This document shows positions 41,504-49,446 of a DNA stretch of 64,000 bases, one piece after another. The stretch is from Streptantibioticus parmotrematis. Lineage in GTDB: Bacteria; Actinomycetota; Actinomycetes; Streptomycetales; Streptomycetaceae. The DNA lies in the NCBI RefSeq assembly GCF_019890615.1, contig NZ_JAINVZ010000019.1:62001-126000 (forward strand), given 5' to 3'. The notes below the pieces were generated by a model. The model made no database searches. It worked only from the letters and a program-made list of their open reading frames with translations, and was not told the DNA's origin. A program made the translations under genes and the position numbers. Positions within the stretch are counted from its first letter, which is position 1. Each line of letters opens with the position of its first letter.

Positions 41504-43288
41504 TCAGCAGCGGGTGTCGGGGCCCGACTGTCCCGTGAGGTGGTTCGACACGATCCAGCCCGCGGTGTCCGACCCGGCGATCCGCACGTAGTACCACTTG
41601 TTGCCGTAGGCGTTGTCGACGTAGCAGTGGTACCAGAGCTTGGTCTTGGCGGTCTTGATCTGCGTGACGTGCGAGCAGTCCCCGTACGGTCCGGAGAACA
41701 GGTTGTAGTTGCCGCCGGAGGTGTAGCCGTACGTGCCGGGGTTCGGGTCCTGGTGGGTCCAGCCGCCGCAGCCCGTGGACGCGGTGCTCGGGGACGGCGC
41801 GGAGGTCACCGGGGGCGCGCCGCCGCCCGCGGTGGACGAGGGCGCGGGGCCGCCGGAGGCACCGGGCCCGCCCGGCGTCTGCGAGGCGGCACCGGAGGCC
41901 CCGGCGCCGGACGGCGCGGACGAGGCCGAGGGGCCGGCCGAGGTCATGCCGTGGACCGGCTTGCCCATGCTGGGCGAACCGTCGGCGACGGGCAGGCTGA
42001 TGGCGGGCAGCGCCGCCGGGCCCGAGCCACCCGTGCCGTCGCCCGCCGAGCCGTGCGTGCCCACGAGCGCGTACGCCACGCCGCCGCCCGCGATCACCAC
42101 GGCCGCCGCCGCGGCGGCGACGACGGTCCTGCGGGCCCGCCGGTCCGCGCCGGGCGACGACTTCCGCCCGGCGTCCGCACCACCTCGGGCGGCGGCGGGA
42201 CGCGGGACGGTGGTCTCCAGGCCGCCGGGGGTGTACCCGGCCCGCCCGGACGGCTGCGCGGGGAGCCCGGCGGGTGCCGCGTACCCGCCCGGCGCGGGCG
42301 GTGCCGGTGGCGTCCGCGCGGGAGGCGGCCCGAAGGCGCCCGCCGGGGCGGGGGCGGGGGAAGAGTACTGCGACAGGTCCATCGTGTCGCCTGCGGCCAC
42401 CGCCTCCAGCAGCTCACGTGCCCGCTCGGCGTCCGGCCGGTCCTGCGGCTCCTTCGCCATCAGCGCCCGCAGCACCGGTGTCAGCGCCCCGGCCCGCCGG
42501 GGCTCCGGCAGCGGATCGCTCACGATGGCGGTGAGCGTGGAGAGCACCGAGGGACGGCGGAACGGCGAGGCGCCCTCCACGGCCGCGTACAGCGTCATGC
42601 CCAGCGACCAGATGTCGGAGGCGGGGCCCGGCTCGTGGCCCTGGGCGCGCTCCGGGGGCAAGTAGTCGAGCGAGCCCACGAGTTCACCGCTGCGGGTCAG
42701 CTTGGAGACCGCCTCCTCGCCGCCCGCCTCCACGCTGGCGATGCCGAAGTCGGTGAGCACGACCCGGCCGCCGCGCTCCAGCAGCACGTTGCCCGGCTTG
42801 ACGTCGCGGTGCAGCACACCGGCGCGGTGCGCCGCGGCGAGCGCGTCCATCAACCGGGCGCCGATCCCGGCCGCCTCCCGCGGGTCCAGCGTGCCGCGTT
42901 CGGCCAGCACGTCGTCGAGCGAGGGACCGTCGACCAGTTCCATCACGATGACCGGGAGGCCCTGGTCCTCGATCACGTCGTGCACGGTGACGACACCCGC
43001 GTGCCGGATGCGCGCGGCGGCCTGCGCCTCGCGCCGCATCCGCTCGCACAGGTCGGCCAGTTCGTGCGGGGAGGCGTCGGTGTACGCGCGCAGGATCTTG
43101 ACCGCCACCTCGCGGCCCAGCACCTCGTCCACCGCCCGGCCGACGACTCCCATGCCGCCGCGGCCCAGCGTCCGCGTCACCCGGTAGCGCCCGCCCAGCA
43201 CCCTGCCGGCCGGCTCGCCGCCGAACCCGTCCCCCTCGGTCACCCGCGCGCTCCGTTCCTCGAAATCCCTGGAATCCTCGGTCCCCAT
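41504..43288 (-). CDS. Membrane Ser/Thr protein kinase with extracellular SH3-like domain
   Basis: 594 residues. Kinase domain (about residues 34-300): P-loop GRGGMG, Lys64 in VAVK, catalytic loop His160-Arg161-Asp162 (HRDVKPGN), Asp180-Phe-Gly. A Pro/Ala/Gly-rich juxtamembrane part leads to one membrane helix (about residues 388-410), a Ser/Gly/Pro linker, and an outer Cys-containing domain (about residues 505-594: CGGWTHQDPN, WYHCYVDNAYGNKWYYVRI, GWIVSNHL) that resembles bacterial SH3 wall-binding domains rather than PASTA repeats. A PknB-like sensor of the cell surface (inference). Confidence 0.92.
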   Translation of the reverse strand: MGTEDSRDFEERSARVTEGDGFGGEPAGRVLGGRYRVTRTLGRGGMGVVGRAVDEVLGREVAVKILRAYTDASPHELADLCERMRREAQAAARIRHAGVVTVHDVIEDQGLPVIVMELVDGPSLDDVLAERGTLDPREAAGIGARLMDALAAAHRAGVLHRDVKPGNVLLERGGRVVLTDFGIASVEAGGEEAVSKLTRSGELVGSLDYLPPERAQGHEPGPASDIWSLGMTLYAAVEGASPFRRPSVLSTLTAIVSDPLPEPRRAGALTPVLRALMAKEPQDRPDAERARELLEAVAAGDTMDLSQYSSPAPAPAGAFGPPPARTPPAPPAPGGYAAPAGLPAQPSGRAGYTPGGLETTVPRPAAARGGADAGRKSSPGADRRARRTVVAAAAAAVVIAGGGVAYALVGTHGSAGDGTGGSGPAALPAISLPVADGSPSMGKPVHGMTSAGPSASSAPSGAGASGAASQTPGGPGASGGPAPSSTAGGGAPPVTSAPSPSTASTGCGGWTHQDPNPGTYGYTSGGNYNLFSGPYGDCSHVTQIKTAKTKLWYHCYVDNAYGNKWYYVRIAGSDTAGWIVSNHLTGQSGPDTRC

Positions 43289-43318
43289 GACCGGCGGGGT
43301 ACAGCGTAGGGGGTCCCG

Positions 43319-43537
43319 CTACGGGCGTGTCGCGCCCCGTACCACCAGGTCGTCCAGCAGCCGCGCGGTCGCCTCGGCGATCTCCTCGACGGCCCGGTCG
43401 AACACCTCCCGGTTGTGCGCGGCGGGCGCCCGGAAACCGGACACCTTGCGCACGTACTGGAGCGCCGCCGCCCGGATGTCGGCCTCCCCCACGGCCTCGG
43501 TCACCGGCGGCCTGAGTGTCTTGATGCTGCGGCACAT
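43319..43537 (-). CDS. DUF2277-family small protein
   Basis: 72 residues starting MCRSIKTLRPP, the diagnostic opening of DUF2277, with one Cys at position 2 and a helical remainder (IRAAALQYVRKVSGFRAP). Widespread in actinobacteria; function unknown. ATG 43537. Confidence 0.88.
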   Translation of the reverse strand: MCRSIKTLRPPVTEAVGEADIRAAALQYVRKVSGFRAPAAHNREVFDRAVEEIAEATARLLDDLVVRGATRP

Positions 43538-43609
43538 GCCTCCAGTGTGCCGCGTGCCGGAGCCCGGCGCGGCGGACGGCCGCGCCGGGCTCCCGTGATC
43601 CGGCGGCCG

Positions 43610-44851
43610 TCAGCCCAGCAGCACCGGCAGTTCGCGGTGGCCGTTGGAGATGAACGAGCTGACCGGGCGCAGCTCGCTCTCCGGGACCGCCAGCCGGGCG
43701 TGCGGGAAGCGCTCGAAGAGGGCGGGCAGCGCGATCGACGCCTCCAGCCGGGCCAGCGGCGCGCCCAGGCAGAAGTGCACGCCGTGACCGAAGGCCAGGT
43801 GCTCCTTGTCGACGCGGGTCACGTCGAAGTCGGCGGCGTCGGCGCCGTGCCGGGCGGTGTCGTGCCCGGCGGCCTGGTAGCCGGCGAGGATCGGCTCGCC
43901 CTTGCCGATGGTCACGCCGTCCAGCTCGATGTCCTCGACCGCGTAGCGCAACGGCAGATGGGCGACCGGGGCGCGGTGGCGCAGCGACTCCTCGATCACG
44001 TCGTCCCAGCCCACCGCGCCGGAGCGGACCAGTTCCCGCTGGTCGGGGTGGGTCAGCACGGCGTGCACGGCGTTGTCGATGAGGTTGACCGTGGTCTCGT
44101 GGCCCGCGCTGATGACCAGCAGCAGGGTGTCGACCAGTTCCTGCTCCGACAGCTTCGTGCCGCCGTCCTCCTCGCGGGTGGCGATCAGCAGGCTGGTCAT
44201 GTCGTCGGCGGGCTCGCGCCGCTTGACGGCGACCAGTTCGGTCAGCAGGGCGTGGATCGCGTGGTACGTCGCGAGCGCCTCCTCCGGGGTGCTGGAGGTG
44301 GCGAAGACGCCGTCCACGGCGGTGCGCAGCGGCTCGCGCAGCCTTTCGGGCACGCCGAACAGCTCGCAGATGACCTGGATCGGGATCGGGTACGCGTACC
44401 CCTCACGCAGGTCGACGGCCGTGCCCTCGGGGGTCCGCGCGAGTCCGTCCAGCAGGTCCTGGGCGATCCGCTCGATCCTCGGGCGCAGCGCGGCGGTGCG
44501 ACGGGCGGTGAAGGCGGGCGCCACCAGCTTGCGCAGTCTGCGGTGGTCGTCGCCGTACGCGGTGAACATGTTGGTCACCGCCACCCACGTGAACAGCTGC
44601 CAGTCCTGCGGGATCTCACCGGCTGTGAACGCCGGCCAGTGCTGCTTGGGGTCCTTGGAGACCCGGGGATCGGTCAGCAGCCGCTTGAGCAGTTCGGCGT
44701 CGCCTACCGACCACGCCACCACCTGGCCAGGAAGTTCCACCCGCGTCGCCGGCCCGCGCCCGGCGATCCGCCGGGCCTCGCCGGGGATGTCGGTGCCTGC
44801 GGGGTCGATGACGTAAGGGGCGAGCTCGGTCGTGCCTGACTGCTGGTCCAT
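43610..44851 (-). CDS. Cytochrome P450 (CYP154-like), conservon-associated
   Basis: 413-residue haem-thiolate monooxygenase. I-helix oxygen motif AGHETT, K-helix EESLR (EXXR present), haem ligand Cys in FGHGVHFCLGAPLARLE. Its 5' end overlaps the 3' end of the upstream P450 gene by 148 bp. CYP154-type P450s are known to occur beside CYP157 members at the end of conservons. Electron donors are not encoded next to it. Substrate unknown. Confidence 0.92.
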   Translation of the reverse strand: MDQQSGTTELAPYVIDPAGTDIPGEARRIAGRGPATRVELPGQVVAWSVGDAELLKRLLTDPRVSKDPKQHWPAFTAGEIPQDWQLFTWVAVTNMFTAYGDDHRRLRKLVAPAFTARRTAALRPRIERIAQDLLDGLARTPEGTAVDLREGYAYPIPIQVICELFGVPERLREPLRTAVDGVFATSSTPEEALATYHAIHALLTELVAVKRREPADDMTSLLIATREEDGGTKLSEQELVDTLLLVISAGHETTVNLIDNAVHAVLTHPDQRELVRSGAVGWDDVIEESLRHRAPVAHLPLRYAVEDIELDGVTIGKGEPILAGYQAAGHDTARHGADAADFDVTRVDKEHLAFGHGVHFCLGAPLARLEASIALPALFERFPHARLAVPESELRPVSSFISNGHRELPVLLG

Positions 44852-46233
44852 GGGACGTCTCCGGGGGTCTCGGGGGATGCGGGAGATGCGGTGGGCGGTT
44901 CCTTCGGCAGCGCGGTACGCGGGGTGGTGGTACGGGGGGCGGCCTCCGGCACCGGGACCTCCGCGGGCAGCGGCACCCGCAGCCCGGTCACCGGCGGGAA
45001 GCGCACCGGCAACGCGGCCAGCGCCCGGTGGAAGGGCCCCGGCCGCCAGGTCAACTCATCGGCCGGGACGGCGAGTTCGAGGTCGGGCAGCCGGTCCAGC
45101 AGCCGCTCCAGCGCCACCGAGGCGATGATGCGCGCCTCGCGCTGCGCCGGGCAGCCGTGCGGTCCCGCGCTCCACGCCAGGTGGGCCCGGTTGCCGGAGC
45201 GCCGGTCGGTGGCGAGCGCCGGGTCGGTGGTGGCGGCCGCGAAGCTCACCACCACCGGGACACCCTCGCGCAGCGGCACACCGTCCAGCTCGACGTCGTG
45301 GAACGCGTAGTGGACGCCGTAGTTGGCCATCGGCGGGTCGGTCCACAGCACCTCGTCGAGCGCGTCCTCGACCGGCAGGCTGCCGACGCCCAGGTCGCCC
45401 GCGAAGCGGCCGTCGGACAGCAGCAGCCGCAGGCCGTTGGCGATCAGGTTCTGCTGCGGCTCGGTGCTCGCGCCCATCAGCACGACCAGCTGGTGGATCA
45501 TCTCCTCGTCGGTCAGCCGCGCCTCGTGCGCCAGCAGCCGCGAGACCATGTCGCCGCCCGGCCGCCGCCGCTTGAGCGCGATCAGCTCGCTCAGCGCCTC
45601 GGTGATCAGCGCGTCGCACTTCTCCGCGTCGACGCCGTCGAAGATCCCGCGCATACCGGTGTAGAGCCGGTCGCCGAGGTCGGCGGGGCAGCCGAACATC
45701 TGGCCCAGGACCCGCAACGGCAGGTGCTTGGCGTAGTCGTCCAGCAGGTCCGCCTCGCCGACCGGGCCGAAGGCGTCGATCAGCGCGTCGGCGCTGTGCT
45801 CGACGTAGCCGCGCAGCGCGTCGGGGTCCACCGCGCGCAGGCAGTCGTCGATCGCCCCGCGCAGCCTGCGGTGCGCGTCGCCCTCGGAGAACAGCGCGTT
45901 GGGCCGGTACGCCATCATCGGCACGACCGGGTTGTCGGGCGCCACGGTGCCCTCGGCCAGCGCGCGCCAGCGCCGGGCGTCCTTGCCGAACGTCTCGGTG
46001 CCGCGCAGCACTTGCAGCGCCGCCGCGTAGGAGGTGACGAGCATCGCGTCGACGTCCGGCGCCAGACGCACCGGCGCGGCGGGCCCGTACGCGCGCAGTC
46101 GCGCGTAGACCGCGCCGGGATCGGCGGCGAACTCCGGCCCGTACAAGGGCGTCGCGCTCGCGGGGGAGTGCGCAGGGCAACCGGGCGGGGGCGTGCCGGG
46201 GCGCGGGTCGTCCGGGGATGCGGGGTGGGTCAC
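44704..46233 (-). CDS. Cytochrome P450 (CYP157-like, EXXR motif lost), conservon gene E
   Basis: 509 residues from GTG 46233, whose GTGA overlaps the cvnD stop. Haem ligand Cys is in WSAGPHGCPAQREARI. The K-helix reads DEVLWTDPP: Arg of EXXR is replaced by Trp, as documented for the CYP157 family. The I-helix has MGASTEPQQN instead of AGxxT. After about residue 450 the protein continues in a Pro/Ser/Thr-rich tail of some 55 residues that overlaps the next P450 gene in another frame; family proteins usually end earlier, so the original stop may have been lost. Confidence 0.85.
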   Translation of the reverse strand: MTHPASPDDPRPGTPPPGCPAHSPASATPLYGPEFAADPGAVYARLRAYGPAAPVRLAPDVDAMLVTSYAAALQVLRGTETFGKDARRWRALAEGTVAPDNPVVPMMAYRPNALFSEGDAHRRLRGAIDDCLRAVDPDALRGYVEHSADALIDAFGPVGEADLLDDYAKHLPLRVLGQMFGCPADLGDRLYTGMRGIFDGVDAEKCDALITEALSELIALKRRRPGGDMVSRLLAHEARLTDEEMIHQLVVLMGASTEPQQNLIANGLRLLLSDGRFAGDLGVGSLPVEDALDEVLWTDPPMANYGVHYAFHDVELDGVPLREGVPVVVSFAAATTDPALATDRRSGNRAHLAWSAGPHGCPAQREARIIASVALERLLDRLPDLELAVPADELTWRPGPFHRALAALPVRFPPVTGLRVPLPAEVPVPEAAPRTTTPRTALPKEPPTASPASPETPGDVPWTSSQARPSSPLTSSTPQAPTSPARPGGSPGAGRRRGWNFLARWWRGR

Positions 46234-46829
46234 GCGGGCTCCTGGCCTTCGCGGGCGGACAGGTACTGGACGAGCGAGATGAGGGCTTCGGTCGACGAGC
46301 GCGGGTCGCGGGCGTCGCAGGTCACCAACGGGGTCTCGGGCAGCAGGTCGAGCGCCTCGCGCAGCTCCTCCTCGGCGAACTCCGGCGCGTCGTCGAAGCG
46401 GTTGACGGCCACCGCGTACGGCAGTCCGTACTCCTCCAGCAGGCCCATCACGTCGAAGGAGTGCTCCAGGCGCCGGGTGTCGGCGAGGACCAGCGCGCCG
46501 AGCGCGCCGCGGGTCATGTCCTCCCACAGCCGGGTGAAGCGCTGCTGGCCGGGGGCGCCGAACAGGTAGAGCACCAGGTGGTCGTTGAGGGTGAGGCGGC
46601 CGAAGTCCAGGGCGACGGTCGTCGTGGTCTTGTCCGGCACCCCCCGCAGGTCGTCGGTGAGCGCGCCCGCCTGCGTCATCGTCTCCTCGGTGCGCAGCGG
46701 CCTGATCTCGGAGAGGGTGCCGACGAACGTGGTCTTGCCCACCGCGAAGTGACCCACCACCAGGAGCTTGACGGCCGTGCTGACCGTCGCGGGCAGGTAG
46801 ACGTCGTCACAGGCGAGCGCGGAGCCCAT
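46230..46829 (-). CDS. cvnD: Conservon small GTPase CvnD
   Basis: 199 residues from ATG 46829 (AGGAGG six bases upstream). Ras-like GTP-binding protein of the MglA/Cvn group: G1 GHFAVGKTTFVG, G3 position GAPGQQRF, G4 NRFDD. Membrane-associated G-protein-like complexes of CvnA, B, C and D have been described in Streptomyces, where they influence development and antibiotic output. Overlaps cvnC by 23 bp and the P450 by 4 bp, so the run is one coupled operon. Confidence 0.94.
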   Translation of the reverse strand: MGSALACDDVYLPATVSTAVKLLVVGHFAVGKTTFVGTLSEIRPLRTEETMTQAGALTDDLRGVPDKTTTTVALDFGRLTLNDHLVLYLFGAPGQQRFTRLWEDMTRGALGALVLADTRRLEHSFDVMGLLEEYGLPYAVAVNRFDDAPEFAEEELREALDLLPETPLVTCDARDPRSSTEALISLVQYLSAREGQEPA

Positions 46830-47163
46830 CAAGGACCTCCTGGAGGATCCGGGGTTCGGTGGGTCGGGCGGACGGGACAGGAGAACGGGTGAGGATCAGG
46901 CCGTCGTCGGCGAGATCCCCCAGCAGCACCTTGGTGACGCTCACCGGGATGCCCAGGTGCCCGGCCACCTCGGCGACCGACAGCGCGCCGCCCCGGCACA
47001 GCCGCAGCACGCGGTCCTTCTCCGGGCTCAGGGCGCCCGGTTCGGCGCCGGTGGCGATCACCAGCGTCACCAGGTCGAAGGTGTCGCGGGTCGGATGGGC
47101 GCGGCCTTCCGTGATCACGTACGGCCGCACCAGCCCCCGCCTGCCGGGCCGCGGCGCGGTCAT
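46807..47163 (-). CDS. cvnC: Conservon DUF742 protein CvnC
   Basis: 118-residue DUF742 protein: GLVRPYVITEGRAHPTR at the start, then a winged-helix-like part (RLCRGGALSVAEVAGHLGIPVSVTKVLLGDL) and the usual end REPRILQEVL-type (EPRILQEVLDGL). It links the sensor kinase and GTPase modules of the conservon; biochemistry is unclear. Start ATG 47163 overlaps the cvnB stop by four bases. Confidence 0.94.
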   Translation of the reverse strand: MTAPRPGRRGLVRPYVITEGRAHPTRDTFDLVTLVIATGAEPGALSPEKDRVLRLCRGGALSVAEVAGHLGIPVSVTKVLLGDLADDGLILTRSPVPSARPTEPRILQEVLDGLRARL

Positions 47164-47564
47164 CCGGCGGTGCCCGCGCCCTGCCGCGGCGGGCTGGTCA
47201 GCGCCTTGCCGAGGCGGTCCACCAGCTTGTGCATGCGGAACGTCACCGCTTCCATGTCCACCTCGGCGGCGGCGGACACCGCGAGGTAGGCGCCGGGGCC
47301 CGCGGCGACCAGGAAGACGAAGCCGTCGGCGAACTCGATCAGGGTCTGCCGCCACACGGTGTCCGGGCGGTCGCAGAACTCCGCCGTGCTGCGGCTGATG
47401 GACTGCAGACCCGACAGAGCGGCGGCCTGACGCTCCGCCTCGTCCCTGCCGATGCCCTGGGAGTGGGCGCGCAGCATGCCGTCGGCGGACAGCAGGATCG
47501 CGTGCCGGGCGCCGGGCACGGCCAGCGCGTCGTCCAGCATCCAGTCCAGGCGGTCGTCGGTCAT
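47160..47564 (-). CDS. cvnB: Conservon roadblock/LC7 protein CvnB
   Basis: 134 residues, roadblock/LC7 fold (LDWMLDDALAVPGARHAILLS at the start, MEAVTFRMHKLVDRLG near the end). Such proteins regulate small Ras-like GTPases, here CvnD. ATGA overlap with cvnA. Confidence 0.94.
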   Translation of the reverse strand: MTDDRLDWMLDDALAVPGARHAILLSADGMLRAHSQGIGRDEAERQAAALSGLQSISRSTAEFCDRPDTVWRQTLIEFADGFVFLVAAGPGAYLAVSAAAEVDMEAVTFRMHKLVDRLGKALTSPPRQGAGTAG

Positions 47565-49015
47565 GTCGCGGGGTTCCCTTCGTGGTCCGGGCGTGAGCCG
47601 GCGGACGGCGTCCCGGCGGCGGGGGGCCGGCGGACGGTCAGCGTTTCCTCGTCGGCGGGCGGTTCAGCGGCGGGCGCGGGCGGCGCGGCGGGCTCCGGCC
47701 GGGCGGCGGGGGCCGGTTCTCCCGCGGCGCGGCCCGAGCGGGTGCCGCGGGCGAACGCGCCGATCATCGCGGCGGCCTGCTCCGGCGAGCGGCCCGCGGA
47801 CTCCTGCGCCGGGGCGGCGGGCGCGGCGGCCACCGGGGCGGCGTGCGCGCCCAGTTGCCTGCGGCGGCGCCGGGGCAGCCCGTTGGCGGTGGTCGCCAGG
47901 GCGGTCGGCGGGGTCACGGCCGGCGCGGCGTCGGCGGCCGGGGCGGGCGCGGGGGCCGCGGGCGCCGGGCGGGCGGCGGACCGCACGGGGGTGGCGCTCT
48001 GCGCGGGGGCGGGCTCCTCGTCGACCCGGGTGAGCAGCTCACCCGGCAGGAACAGCACCGCCCGCACCCCGCCGTACGGCGACTGGGTGTCGACCGAGAC
48101 GCGGAAGCCGTACCGCGCCGCGAGCGCGCCGATGACCGCGAAGCCGAACTGCGGGGGGTCGCCGAGGTCGGCGATCTCCACCTGCCGGTGTCCCGACAGC
48201 AGTTCCCCGGCCCGGCGCACCTCCTGGTCCAGCAGTCCGACGCCCGCGTCGTCGATGACGATCGCGGCGCCGTTGTGCGCGGGCTGGATGCCGACCTGCA
48301 CGGTGGTGTTGGGCTGCGAGTGCCGTGCCGCGTTGTCCAGCAGCTCGGCGACGGCGAGCACCACGGGTTCCACGGCGCGGCTGATCACGCCGGAGCCGAC
48401 CTGCGAGTGTGCCTCGACGCGGCGGTAGTCGCGGATGCGGGAGGTGGCGCCGCGCACCACGTCCAGCAGGGTGGAGGCGGCCCGCTGGCGGCCCGGCCAC
48501 GATCCGCACAGCACGGCGATGGCCTGGGCGCGGCGGCCGAACTGGGCGTTGGTGTGGTCGATCTCCAGCAGGTCCTGGAGCACGGCCGGGTCGTCGTGCC
48601 GGTCCTGCATCGCCGAGATCGACAGCTGCTGTTCGTTGGCCAGGCCCTGCAGTGCCCGCATCGACGCCTTCAGCGCGTTGCGCGCGGTGCGGTCGGCGCG
48701 GGCCCGGGTGGTCTCCACGGAGGTGGTGAACGACCGGATCACCGCGGCCAGGCTCAGCGCGTAACCGGAACCGACCAGCGAGGGCGGCACCGGGACGTTC
48801 GCGGCGGCGGCGGGGCCGCCGTCCAGCAGGGCGGGCAGCCGCACCTCGGCCAGGTCCCGCAGGGCCTCGTCGCGGTCGCGGGCCAGGCCCTCCAGCTCGG
48901 TGATCCGGCGGCGCAGTCGTACGACCGCCAGCCGCTCGCGGACCAGCAGGACGACCACCACCAGGGCGACCGCCGCCAGGCACCACAGCCACGCCTGGAG
49001 TGTGTCTCGTGTCAT
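47561..49015 (-). CDS. cvnA: Conservon sensor histidine kinase-like protein CvnA
   Basis: 484 residues. One membrane helix at the N-terminus (about residues 8-26), a coiled-coil region with LRRRITELEGLARDRDEAL, and an HATPase domain with VAELLDNAARHSQPNT (N box) and VIDDAGVGLLDQEV (G1 box). A classic phospho-acceptor His motif is not evident. The Ala/Pro-rich C-terminal 130 residues are probably disordered. Heads the cvnABCD-P450-P450 operon. Confidence 0.93.
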   Translation of the reverse strand: MTRDTLQAWLWCLAAVALVVVVLLVRERLAVVRLRRRITELEGLARDRDEALRDLAEVRLPALLDGGPAAAANVPVPPSLVGSGYALSLAAVIRSFTTSVETTRARADRTARNALKASMRALQGLANEQQLSISAMQDRHDDPAVLQDLLEIDHTNAQFGRRAQAIAVLCGSWPGRQRAASTLLDVVRGATSRIRDYRRVEAHSQVGSGVISRAVEPVVLAVAELLDNAARHSQPNTTVQVGIQPAHNGAAIVIDDAGVGLLDQEVRRAGELLSGHRQVEIADLGDPPQFGFAVIGALAARYGFRVSVDTQSPYGGVRAVLFLPGELLTRVDEEPAPAQSATPVRSAARPAPAAPAPAPAADAAPAVTPPTALATTANGLPRRRRRQLGAHAAPVAAAPAAPAQESAGRSPEQAAAMIGAFARGTRSGRAAGEPAPAARPEPAAPPAPAAEPPADEETLTVRRPPAAGTPSAGSRPDHEGNPAT

Positions 49016-49238
49016 CAGATCCTCGGGACGGGACGCGTGCGGGGACGGTGGCGTACCACGCGCGTCGGTCGTCGGGTCGGTGGCTCGTTCACGTGTCCGG
49101 GCGGGAGCCTACGGGGCCCGGCGACCGGAACGCGACCGGGGGTGATCGCCAACTGCCCGGTCGGGTGCGGGATTTGGCCGGTATCGCGGCAGATCGGCGG
49201 GCTGATCACCACAGCGAAGTGCCTGGTCGCGTTCCGTG

Positions 49239-49270
49239 ACGATCGTCACGCGGCACGATCGTCACGCGGC
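49239..49270. repeat. Perfect tandem repeat, 2 x 16 bp
   Basis: ACGATCGTCACGCGGC occurs at 49239-49254 and 49255-49270. The first copy is part of a 14-bp palindrome GTGACGATCGTCAC (49237-49250). Possible paired protein sites. Confidence 0.7.
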
Positions 49271-49347
49271 GCCTCGGGTCCCCTGACGGCCGGCGGCTGT
49301 ACGCCTCCGGCCCCGCGTCCGTACCCCTGAGGTTCTCGCATCGGACA

Positions 49348-49392
49348 CCGAATAGTTCGGGCACCGATGTATTCTGGAGCCGAAGCATTCGG
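49348..49392. promoter_or_regulatory. Twin operators CCGAA-N3-TTCGG before the MFS gene
   Basis: Palindromes at 49348-49360 (centre TAG) and 49380-49392 (centre GCA), centres 32 bp or three helical turns apart, 55-99 bp upstream of the MFS start. Likely targets of the MarR protein encoded after the transporter (inference). Confidence 0.6.
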
Positions 49393-49446
49393 CGAGCGGA
49401 CGGCCGCGCCCAGGGCCGCCGCGGGACGAGGAAGACGGGTGACCCG

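Larger units (their letters stand above)
49016..49446. other. 431-bp divergent intergenic region
   Basis: Separates cvnA and the MFS gene. It holds a 16-bp tandem duplication and a pair of CCGAA-N3-TTCGG palindromes (listed separately). No gene is supported. Confidence 0.4.
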
